Assembly (NCBI GenBank): GCA_013205605.1
Contig: JABMMK010000189.1
Coordinates: forward strand, 1 to 5,804
Reading direction: 5' to 3'
Length of the DNA stretch: 5,804 nt
From: Cytophagales bacterium
GTDB taxonomy: Bacteria; Bacteroidota; Bacteroidia; Cytophagales; Spirosomataceae
In this document: positions 1 to 5,804 of the stretch, piece by piece
Layout: each line of letters starts with the position of its first letter
Position numbering within the stretch: the stretch's first letter is position 1
Notes under the pieces: model-generated
What the model was told of the DNA's origin: nothing
Seen by the model: only the letters and a program-made list of their open reading frames with translations
The model's database searches: none
Position numbers and translations under genes: made by a program

Positions 1-756
1 AGTATATTCAGATTGACTTGACAAAATTAATGAGATAAATACAGCTGATAGAGTAATTAACAACCAATATTTCTTTTGTGCTATTTTTAAAAAATAGGTA
101 TGATCATAATGAAAATAATATGCTAATAAACCTCCGAGACCAAAACAATCAATAGCACTAATGGGATTCACATAAGAAAACATCCAATATTTTTCGATAA
201 TTTCATGAGGTACAAATACATAAAAAATTAGTCGGGACAAAATACCTAGGCCAATCATGATTGCGAATAATCGCAGGTAATTATTTTTATTTAAAAATAA
301 TATAAAGTATGGAAAGATTAAATAATACTGTTCTTCCACAGCTAATGACCACAAATGATCCCAAGTACCTAGCCATTGTCCTTTTATCATGATGTATATA
401 TTTGGAGTATAGCTCAACAACCAAGGCCAAACTTCCGTAAAATTTGATATATTAAAAATTAGGCCAACGAATAACAGGATAAGGTATATAGGGAATATTC
501 GTATTGATCTACGATAGATAAATCGGATAATTTTAGGCCATGCACTCGATTTGGTATTTTGAATTTCGTCAGCATTTAAAAATAAAATCCTTGTTATTAA
601 AAAGCCGCTTAATACAAAAAATATAACCACCCCTAGATGACCTAAGGGTACGGGTAATATGGGAACAAGCCAATGATCCAATAAGACTAAAAAAACGGCT
701 ATAAACCGAATGCCATTTAGTTGTTTAAAATATACATCAGTTGATGATTTTATCAT
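1..756 (-). CDS. Acyltransferase-3 (OafA/YrhL-like) membrane O-acyltransferase, N-terminal 252 residues; cut by window edge
   Basis: This open frame runs from an ATG at 756 to the left edge without a stop, so the C-terminus is missing. It looks like an integral inner-membrane acyltransferase-3 protein; the family moves acyl groups, usually acetyl, onto surface or cell-wall glycans. Visible hallmarks are an R-x10-H motif in the first membrane segment (R17, H28), the segment FFVLSGFLIT (46-55), RRSIRIFPIY (82-91) and HLWSLAVEEQYY (134-145) with its conserved Glu pair E141/E142. Several further hydrophobic stretches (about 86-105, 144-156, 160-182, 230-247) fit a multi-pass protein. The start is chosen because its ATG overlaps the TAA of the upstream gene by one base and puts the R-x10-H motif at the expected place near the N-terminus. 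There is no Shine-Dalgarno, so translation may be coupled to that gene. The substrate cannot be read from the sequence, and it is not visible whether a C-terminal SGNH domain follows. The family call is firm; the role in a particular glycan is unknown. Confidence 0.93.
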   Translation of the reverse strand, partial: MIKSSTDVYFKQLNGIRFIAVFLVLLDHWLVPILPVPLGHLGVVIFFVLSGFLITRILFLNADEIQNTKSSAWPKIIRFIYRRSIRIFPIYLILLFVGLIFNISNFTEVWPWLLSYTPNIYIMIKGQWLGTWDHLWSLAVEEQYYLIFPYFILFLNKNNYLRLFAIMIGLGILSRLIFYVFVPHEIIEKYWMFSYVNPISAIDCFGLGGLLAYYFHYDHTYFLKIAQKKYWLLITLSAVFISLILSSQSEYT

Positions 757-2783
757 TATAGGGCAAACAAAGTAAACTCTACTCTTCTATTTAATTTACG
801 TCTATTTTCTATCATATTACTCATTAAAGGCTTAATGCCACCCCAACCTTTAATTTGAATTCTTCTTTTAGAAATTCCTTTCATTATTAAATAATCTCGA
901 ACACTTTCCACTCGGTTTAATGACAATTTCAAGTTTTCATTCCAATCACCTTGATTGTCCGTATGCCCTTCTAATAAAATACCATAATCAACATTTTCCT
1001 TTAAAATATTGACAATATTATTCAATTCATCAAAGCTATTTGGTAAAAGTTCGAATTTACTTTGTTCAAAATTTATGATGGGCAAGTTATATTGCTTATC
1101 TAATCGCAAAGGTAATAGATTAAAATTTTTATTTATGGATTTGTAGGAAGCCTCCTTGGTAAAATTAAAACGTTCTACTTTTGATATAAATCCTTTAGAT
1201 TTCACTTCCACCGTAAATGGAAATTTAGTTGGCCACATAAACTCAAAATCGCCATTATATGGGTCGAACTCTAAATACAAAGAATCCTTTGTTGAAAGAG
1301 ATTTCACAAGTATTTTACCTTCAATAATTTCTTTTGTCTCATCGTTATATATATTTCCTGAAAACTGAATTAAAGTCAAAGGTTTAATTTTAGGAGGTAT
1401 TTTTATTCGGTATATATCCTCGGCGCCAATTGAATTTTCAACGGAACTAAAATAGGCATAATCTCCTTGTGCAGCTACTGAAAAGTAACCGTCCCATTGA
1501 GGAGTGTTTATTATTGGTCCAAGGTTCTCAGGAGTGGACCAATTTACCCAACTATCATCCAATCGTCTACTTAGAAATATGTCATTACTCCCATAGCCAA
1601 CATGCCCGCTAGAAGAAAAATACATCGTAACACCATCAGGGGCAACAAAAGGTGTGCTTTCTGACTCTCCTGTATTTACTTTATTGCCAATATTTTTAGG
1701 TTCAGTCCATTTGTCATCCGTGCGAAGAAAAGAAACATAAATATCCTTACCACCATACGAATCTTTCATTTCCGTTGTCATTAATAACACTTTACCATTG
1801 GGTGCAAGTGAATATTCCGAGAACTCTGATTTGTTTTTGAAATTAAGAATCTGCAGTGGTTTTGGAAAGCTAAAATCACCTGTTCTTAGTAAATAAGAAA
1901 CAGAAACTCCCTTTTCCATTTTCCCGTCTTTCCCATAAACATTGTTCAATAAAATCGTTTTGCCATTTAAAGAAATACCACAAACAGCATTATTTTCTTC
2001 ATTGTTGATAGGTCGACTGAATAACTCAGCTTTACTCCAAGATTTATCATCTTTTAATTTTGAAAACCAAATATCCTGATTTTTGTCTTTTCCGAGATTG
2101 TCCGGATGTTTCCACCGTGTAAAATATAATTTTTGTCCATCTGGGCTAACTACCGGGCATATTTCATTATGAATAGAATTTATGGCAGCCCCCATATTTT
2201 CTTTGAAATAAGTGGCATTAGGTTCATCCTGTAATTTTATGCTTTCTTCAATGGCAATGTCAGATTCAGATATAGCTATCGCGTCAATTTGTGAAAACCC
2301 ATTAACTCGATTCGAGTTAAAAGCTATTTTTATAGCTCTAACTTTAAATGAAGTGATTTTAGCCAAATTAACATACGTGATTTGACCATTGCTTTTCGCA
2401 TAGCCATTCGGTAATTCCTTTAGCGTATAGATTTTGTTATTCTCATCTAGGGCGTCAATTTTCACTATACTGCCCGCGCCAAAATTCTCAAAAATAGCTA
2501 CCTGTTTGACATTTTGAATCGTATCAAAACCAACGATAATATATTCACCCGAAGGATTATCTGGAGTTAATGATTGCCATGAACTAGGACTATTTGTAAA
2601 CTTAGGAAATTTACTAGGTCTTCCAAGGGCATGAATTGCCTTATATTCATTACCCAATAAGGGATCTGAATACTCACTTGACACTGAAATTATTTTAGAA
2701 GCCCATTGTATTTTTTGAGCAGAACTTTGAAATTCTAAGAATAAGCAAAAAAATAATAAGAGTATTATTTTAAAAAATTTCAT
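756..2783 (-). CDS. Exported discoidin-like / PD40 propeller / CRD-like / OmpA_C protein, probably peptidoglycan-anchored
   Basis: A 675-residue envelope protein. Residues 1-22 are a typical signal peptide (Lys at 2 and 5, a Leu/Phe core, probable cleavage after SSA at 20-22). C13 lies in the hydrophobic core without a lipobox, so signal peptidase I is more likely than a lipoprotein. Residues about 24-175 resemble a discoidin (F5/8 C) beta-sandwich, ending in a QIDAIAI strand. Five PD40-type repeats follow, with turn glycines at 216, 274, 330, 384 and 440 (54-58 apart), each followed by a strand and, most clearly, DIWFS, DIYVS, DIFLS and DIYRI. Residues about 470-545 look like a carboxypeptidase-regulatory-like fold. 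Residues about 565-675 are an OmpA C-terminal domain: GHTDN with D609 and NLKLSLNRVESV with R624, the Asp/Arg pair that binds diaminopimelate in the family, then NRRVEF. It should sit in the periplasm or on the inner face of the outer membrane. It lies 7 bases after rpe, with a weak AAGG 5 bases before its ATG, and overlaps the acyltransferase start. Domain calls are solid for PD40 and OmpA_C and moderate for the others; the biological role is unknown. Confidence 0.93.
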   Translation of the reverse strand: MKFFKIILLLFFCLFLEFQSSAQKIQWASKIISVSSEYSDPLLGNEYKAIHALGRPSKFPKFTNSPSSWQSLTPDNPSGEYIIVGFDTIQNVKQVAIFENFGAGSIVKIDALDENNKIYTLKELPNGYAKSNGQITYVNLAKITSFKVRAIKIAFNSNRVNGFSQIDAIAISESDIAIEESIKLQDEPNATYFKENMGAAINSIHNEICPVVSPDGQKLYFTRWKHPDNLGKDKNQDIWFSKLKDDKSWSKAELFSRPINNEENNAVCGISLNGKTILLNNVYGKDGKMEKGVSVSYLLRTGDFSFPKPLQILNFKNKSEFSEYSLAPNGKVLLMTTEMKDSYGGKDIYVSFLRTDDKWTEPKNIGNKVNTGESESTPFVAPDGVTMYFSSSGHVGYGSNDIFLSRRLDDSWVNWSTPENLGPIINTPQWDGYFSVAAQGDYAYFSSVENSIGAEDIYRIKIPPKIKPLTLIQFSGNIYNDETKEIIEGKILVKSLSTKDSLYLEFDPYNGDFEFMWPTKFPFTVEVKSKGFISKVERFNFTKEASYKSINKNFNLLPLRLDKQYNLPIINFEQSKFELLPNSFDELNNIVNILKENVDYGILLEGHTDNQGDWNENLKLSLNRVESVRDYLIMKGISKRRIQIKGWGGIKPLMSNMIENRRKLNRRVEFTLFAL

Positions 2784-2790
2784 CTATACC

Positions 2791-3453
2791 TTATTCACCA
2801 AGTTTCAACAAATCGGAAATAGTCAATTTTGGGTTTTTTGAATTAAAAACAAAATTACCGGCTACTAATACATTCGCTCCAGCAGCAATTAAATCTTTGG
2901 CGTTTGTAATAGACACACCACCGTCAATTTCAATTTTCAAGTTCATATTTCCACATTTATTAGCTAATACTTTGACATCCTTCGTCTTCTGAATACTATT
3001 AGGTATAAATGTTTGTCCCCCAAATCCTGGATTAACTGACATAATTAATACTAAATCTACTAATTGAATAATCTCATTTAAAACTGTTATAGGCGTTCCA
3101 GGGTTAATAGCTATTCCCACTTGACAGCCTAATGATTTTATTTCTTGAATGGTACGATGAATGTGAGTACAAGCTTCAAAATGAACCGTAATTAAATTAG
3201 CTCCCGCATGCTTAAATTGGGTTAAATACCTTTCTGGTTTTTCGATCATTAAATGAACATCCAAAAACTTCGTTGATATTTTATTAATCGCTTCTAACAC
3301 AGGAAAACCAAATGAAATGTTAGGTACAAACATTCCATCCATAATATCGATATGAATCCATTTTGCTTCAGATTCATTTAACATATGTATTTCAGAACCT
3401 AAATTTGCAAAATCAGCAGATAATACAGAAGGGGCTATGATCAGATTTTCCAT
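2791..3453 (-). CDS. rpe: Ribulose-phosphate 3-epimerase
   Basis: A cytoplasmic TIM-barrel enzyme that interconverts D-ribulose 5-phosphate and D-xylulose 5-phosphate in the pentose phosphate pathway. Its 220 residues match the usual family length. The signatures are all present in order: APSVLSADFANLG (7-19), HIDIMDGMFVPNISFG (34-49), DVHLMIEKPERY (65-76), VGIAINPGTP (112-121), MSVNPGFGGQTFI (138-150), EIDGGV (175-180) and the phosphate-binding end ANVLVAGNFVF (193-203). The metal ligands and catalytic acids expected from known structures are intact: H34, D36, H67 and D177, plus S9. The ATG at 3453 is the only plausible start: the frame stays open upstream across the intergenic region but has no ATG, GTG or TTG there, and family members begin a few residues before APS. 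It is the first gene of the leftward string and lies divergent to ligA, with candidate promoter elements just upstream. Nothing about it is odd except that it heads a string that continues into envelope genes. Confidence 0.98.
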   Translation of the reverse strand: MENLIIAPSVLSADFANLGSEIHMLNESEAKWIHIDIMDGMFVPNISFGFPVLEAINKISTKFLDVHLMIEKPERYLTQFKHAGANLITVHFEACTHIHRTIQEIKSLGCQVGIAINPGTPITVLNEIIQLVDLVLIMSVNPGFGGQTFIPNSIQKTKDVKVLANKCGNMNLKIEIDGGVSITNAKDLIAAGANVLVAGNFVFNSKNPKLTISDLLKLGE

Positions 3454-3457
3454 ATGA

Positions 3458-3465
3458 CAAAGGTA
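3458..3465 (-). promoter_or_regulatory. Exact TAnnTTTG match just before rpe
   Basis: TACCTTTG on the minus strand is a perfect match to the Bacteroidota -7 element. It ends only 4 bases before the rpe ATG, so a transcript from it would be leaderless or nearly so. No TTG is found at the normal distance upstream (the nearest is 38 bases away), which weakens it as a stand-alone promoter. Confidence 0.25.
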
Positions 3466-3478
3466 TGAAAATAATTTG

Positions 3479-3506
3479 CTAAGGTATATTTCTAAAGGTA
3501 TTCCAA
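3479..3506 (-). promoter_or_regulatory. Candidate rpe promoter: TTG-N17-TACCTTAG
   Basis: On the minus strand a TTG (3506-3504) is followed after 17 bases by TACCTTAG (3486-3479), which matches the Bacteroidota -7 consensus TAnnTTTG at all but one fixed position. Transcription would start a few bases beyond 3479, giving an rpe leader of about 20 bases. This is a pattern match in AT-rich DNA and could be chance. A competing exact -7 match lies closer to the gene at 3458-3465. Confidence 0.35.
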
Positions 3507-3532
3507 TTAACTTTATGAAATAATTTTTTAAT

Positions 3533-5530
3533 ATGGATATTAGAAAACGAATGGACGAGCTTATTAATCTAATTAATAAGTATAATGAAGCTTACTATCA
3601 AAATAACGAAAGCCTCATATCTGATTTGGCCTTTGATCAACTTTTACATGAATTACAAAAATTGGAAAATGAAAATCCACTTTTTGCTTTAACCGATAGC
3701 CCGACACAAAAAGTAGGAGGTACCATCACTAAACAATTCAAAAGTGTAACTCATCGTTTTCCAATGTTATCATTGGGAAATACATATAATGAAAATGATT
3801 TAAAGGAATTTGATGCACGGATAAAAAAAGTTTTAGGCGACGAGAAGTATGAATATATCTGTGAATTAAAATTTGATGGAGTGGCACTCTCATTTTGGTA
3901 CCAAAATGGGAAATTAATCAAAGGAGTTACCCGTGGAGATGGGATTAGGGGTGATGATATTACCAATAATGTTAAAACCATCAAATCGATTCCTCAAACG
4001 ATACAAGATCAAAACCTTCCTTTGGAATTTGAATTAAGGGGAGAAGGTTTCATGCCCAATCATATTTTTGAACAAATTAATCACGAGCGATCATTAACAG
4101 GTGAGCAATTATTAGCAAATCCTAGAAATTCAGCTTCAGGTACCTTTAAAATGCAAGATTCATCCATTGTCGCCCAACGAAATTTGGATTGCTATATATA
4201 TGCATATTTAGGCATTGACAATCCATTTCAAACACACGAAGAAAGTTTAACCAAGCTTTTTGATTTAGGTTTTCCAGTAAGCCAAACTTGGGTGAAATGT
4301 TCAAATATCGATTCTGTTTTAGCCTATATTGAAAAATGGACAACAAAACGAAACGACTTGCCTTTGAATACGGATGGAATTGTCATTAAAATTAATGATT
4401 ATGGCCAACAAGAAAGACTTGGTTTTACCGCCAAATCACCAAGATGGGCCATATCTTTTAAATATCCGTCTGAAGTGGCTAAAACTGAATTATTAAGTAT
4501 CAGCTATCAAGTAGGACGTACCGGGAACATTACTCCTGTGGCTAATTTAGCGCCGGTTTATTTAGCCGGAACCATGATAAAACGAGCTTCTATTCACAAT
4601 GCGAACGAAATGACTCGTTTAGATTTACATGAAGGTGATACCGTTTTTGTAGAAAAAGGGGGTGAAATCATCCCCAAGATAACAGGAGTGGACATGTCCA
4701 TTAGAAATCCAGAAAAGCCTATTTTTACTTTTCCTTTAAATTGTCCTGATTGCAATAGTGAACTTTTAAGGGTAGAAGGTGAAGCTAATCATTATTGTAT
4801 GAATGATTTACTTTGTCCTACCCAGATAAAAGGTAAAATTGAACATTTTATTCAACGTAAGGCATTAAATATCGAAAATATTGGTGTTGAAACCATCGAT
4901 TTACTATTTGAAAAATCAATTATTAAAGATGTTGGAGATTTATATAAACTAACTTCCTTTGATTTTTTAGGATTAGACGGATTCCAATCTAAATCGATTC
5001 AAAATATTTTAAGCTCAATTGAAAAATCCAAAACGGTTCCCTTTAGAAAAGTTTTATTTGGCCTTGGAATTAGGCATGTAGGAGCAACCATTGCAGAAAA
5101 ATTAGTCATAAAATTTAAGTCAATAAATAATTTGCGAGACGCTAGTTATGAAGAATTAATAGCCGTGCCTGAAATAGGAGATAGAATAGCATTAAGTATC
5201 ATCGCATTTTTTAACCAACCTAATAATATTGATTTAATTAACCGTTTAGAACAATCTAATGTACAGTTGAGTGAAGATATTTTAGAACTAGCGCAAGAAA
5301 GTACAAGTTTAGAAGGTAAAAGTTTCGTAATTTCAGGTGTTTTTCAGAATTTTGATCGAGATGGTTTAAGGGATAAGATTATTTTGAATGGAGGAAAAGT
5401 TGTTTCAAGTATTTCATCAAAATTAGATTATTTAATTGCCGGTGATAATATGGGACCATCAAAATTAGAAAAGGCAAATCAATTAGCTATTAAAATTATA
5501 ACGGAAGAAGAGTTTTTAAACCTTCTATAA
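3533..5530 (+). CDS. ligA: NAD(+)-dependent DNA ligase LigA
   Basis: The replicative and repair ligase that seals nicks using NAD(+) and releases AMP and NMN; cytoplasmic, on DNA. At 665 residues it is full length for the family. Domain order: Ia NMN-binding domain (about 1-65; Y21, Y22, D31, F34, D35), nucleotidyltransferase core (about 66-313) with catalytic K113 in ELKFDG, TRGDG (133-137), ELRGEG (167-172), NPRNSASGTFK (196-206), TDGIVIK (280-286) and SPRWAISFKYP (302-312), OB fold (about 315-398; QVGRTGNITPVA), a four-Cys zinc finger (C404, C407, C422, C428; spacing x2, x14, x5 as in E. coli LigA), helix-hairpin-helix domain (about 435-590; FGLGIRHVG, VPEIGDRIA) and a C-terminal BRCT domain (about 592-665; GGKVVSSISSKLDYLIAGDN). 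The ATG at 3533 places the Ia tyrosines where the family has them; M7 would shorten the first helix. In domain Ia the usual D-x-P and the Glu of the SD-x-E-(Y/F)-D motif read N25, S27 and A33, a mild drift. dapA follows after 4 bases, so the two are probably co-transcribed. Confidence 0.99.
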   Translation: MDIRKRMDELINLINKYNEAYYQNNESLISDLAFDQLLHELQKLENENPLFALTDSPTQKVGGTITKQFKSVTHRFPMLSLGNTYNENDLKEFDARIKKVLGDEKYEYICELKFDGVALSFWYQNGKLIKGVTRGDGIRGDDITNNVKTIKSIPQTIQDQNLPLEFELRGEGFMPNHIFEQINHERSLTGEQLLANPRNSASGTFKMQDSSIVAQRNLDCYIYAYLGIDNPFQTHEESLTKLFDLGFPVSQTWVKCSNIDSVLAYIEKWTTKRNDLPLNTDGIVIKINDYGQQERLGFTAKSPRWAISFKYPSEVAKTELLSISYQVGRTGNITPVANLAPVYLAGTMIKRASIHNANEMTRLDLHEGDTVFVEKGGEIIPKITGVDMSIRNPEKPIFTFPLNCPDCNSELLRVEGEANHYCMNDLLCPTQIKGKIEHFIQRKALNIENIGVETIDLLFEKSIIKDVGDLYKLTSFDFLGLDGFQSKSIQNILSSIEKSKTVPFRKVLFGLGIRHVGATIAEKLVIKFKSINNLRDASYEELIAVPEIGDRIALSIIAFFNQPNNIDLINRLEQSNVQLSEDILELAQESTSLEGKSFVISGVFQNFDRDGLRDKIILNGGKVVSSISSKLDYLIAGDNMGPSKLEKANQLAIKIITEEEFLNLL

Positions 5531-5534
5531 TCAT

Positions 5535-5804
5535 ATGCAAGTGACTAAATTACCTAAATTTCATGGAGTGGCTCCGGCTTTGGTGACGCCTATGTTTCAA
5601 GATAGAAGTATTGATTGGAAAGCTCTCAGTGCTTTAATTAACCATGTTAGTCAAGGTGGAGTAGATTATTTAGTCGTTCAAGGAACTACTGGTGAGTCTG
5701 CAACTACCACATCGGATGAGAAGAAAAAAATAAGTGAGACCATAAAAGCATCCAATGCATATCAGTTGCCAATCGTTTATGGCAGCGGTGGAAATGACAC
5801 AGTA
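5535..5804 (+). CDS. dapA: 4-hydroxy-tetrahydrodipicolinate synthase, N-terminal 90 residues; cut by window edge
   Basis: The frame opens with an ATG 4 bases after the ligA stop and runs to the right edge, so about 200 residues are missing. DapA condenses pyruvate with aspartate semialdehyde, the committed step to lysine and to the diaminopimelate of peptidoglycan, in the cytoplasm. Visible family signatures are GVAPALVTPM (11-20), the strand GGVDYLVVQG (41-50) leading into GTTGES (50-55) with the Thr pair T51/T52 that takes part in the proton relay, the EKKK helix (62-65) and PIVYGSGGNDT (79-89). GTTGES favours DapA over N-acetylneuraminate lyase or other relatives of the fold, which usually vary here. 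The active-site Tyr and the Schiff-base Lys lie beyond the window and cannot be checked. There is no Shine-Dalgarno; with such a short gap, translation may depend on ligA readthrough. Confidence 0.93.
   Translation, partial: MQVTKLPKFHGVAPALVTPMFQDRSIDWKALSALINHVSQGGVDYLVVQGTTGESATTTSDEKKKISETIKASNAYQLPIVYGSGGNDTV

Larger units (their letters stand above)
3454..3532. promoter_or_regulatory. Divergent rpe/ligA intergenic region
   Basis: This 79-base AT-rich gap separates the starts of rpe (leftward) and ligA (rightward) and must hold the promoters for both unless transcription enters from elsewhere. It contains three direct copies of AAGGTAT (3460-3466, 3481-3487, 3495-3501), which read ATACCTT on the minus strand and resemble the first part of the Bacteroidota -7 element TAnnTTTG. 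For ligA the best -7-like match is TAACTTTA at 3508-3515 (7 of 8), about 17 bases before the start codon, but no TTG lies at a normal distance upstream of it. The 18 bases before the ligA ATG are A/T-rich without a Shine-Dalgarno. I see no hairpin that would act as a terminator and no riboswitch. That the gap is regulatory follows from gene orientation; the exact elements are inferred. Confidence 0.6.

Noticed and set aside
1156..1368. 70-codon open frame on the plus strand
   Set aside because: It lies wholly inside the well-supported envelope-protein gene on the other strand, has no recognisable domain, and its composition is that of an antisense shadow.
2745..2747. Cys13 in the signal peptide as a possible lipoprotein cysteine
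   Set aside because: The preceding residues are Phe-Phe within the hydrophobic core, not a lipobox, and a good signal peptidase I site follows at residues 20-22.
756..2783. The PD40 repeats as a sign of TolB
   Set aside because: TolB has a different N-terminal domain and no C-terminal OmpA domain, and no tol or pal genes lie nearby.
3454..3532. A terminator, riboswitch or small RNA in the divergent gap
   Set aside because: No GC-rich hairpin with a T-run and no riboswitch-like conserved segment is visible; the gap is short and AT-rich, as expected for back-to-back promoters.
3751..3984. 77-codon open frame on the minus strand
   Set aside because: It is antisense to the conserved catalytic core of ligA (around K113), with no motif of its own.
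4146..4346. 66-codon open frame on the minus strand
   Set aside because: It is antisense to ligA with no family features or plausible start context.
1..5804. Signs of a mobile element, CRISPR array, defence system or tRNA
   Set aside because: No transposase, integrase, inverted terminal repeats, regularly spaced repeats or tRNA-like cloverleaf was seen; nearly all bases lie in recognised genes.

Overview
This AT-rich window (by eye roughly one third G+C) reads as a piece of chromosome from a member of the Bacteroidota. The evidence is the protein set (a discoidin-like/PD40/OmpA_C envelope protein of a kind common in that phylum, plus rpe, ligA and dapA variants that look Bacteroidota-like to me), the general absence of Shine-Dalgarno sequences, and promoter-like matches to the Bacteroidota -7 element TAnnTTTG. 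I would guess a Cytophagales, Sphingobacteriales or Flavobacteriales relative, but the sequence alone does not settle the order. I see no mobile element, phage gene, RNA gene or CRISPR array.

Layout. The window is almost fully coding and consists of two divergent gene strings around one 79-base gap (3454-3532). Leftward (minus strand): rpe (ribulose-phosphate 3-epimerase, 2791-3453), then after 7 bases a 675-residue exported protein with a discoidin-like domain, five PD40 beta-propeller repeats, a carboxypeptidase-regulatory-like domain and a C-terminal peptidoglycan-binding OmpA domain (756-2783). Its TAA stop shares one base with the ATG of a membrane acyltransferase of the OafA/acyltransferase-3 family, which runs off the left edge (1-756). 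Rightward (plus strand): ligA (NAD-dependent DNA ligase, 3533-5530, complete with intact catalytic and zinc-binding residues), then after 4 bases the first 90 codons of dapA (4-hydroxy-tetrahydrodipicolinate synthase), cut by the right edge.

How the genes fit together. rpe, ligA and dapA are housekeeping genes (pentose phosphate pathway, DNA replication/repair, lysine and diaminopimelate synthesis). The accessory part is the envelope pair behind rpe: a periplasmic or outer-membrane-associated protein that probably grips peptidoglycan, coupled to an inner-membrane enzyme that probably O-acylates a glycan. Their very tight packing suggests co-transcription and possibly a shared job in the cell envelope, but this is inference.

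The most interesting point is that the envelope protein has the same order of domains (five-repeat propeller, CRD-like fold, OmpA_C) as the type IX secretion component PorE, with a discoidin-like domain where PorE has TPRs. The rest is ordinary; I did not find a convincing new multi-gene system.
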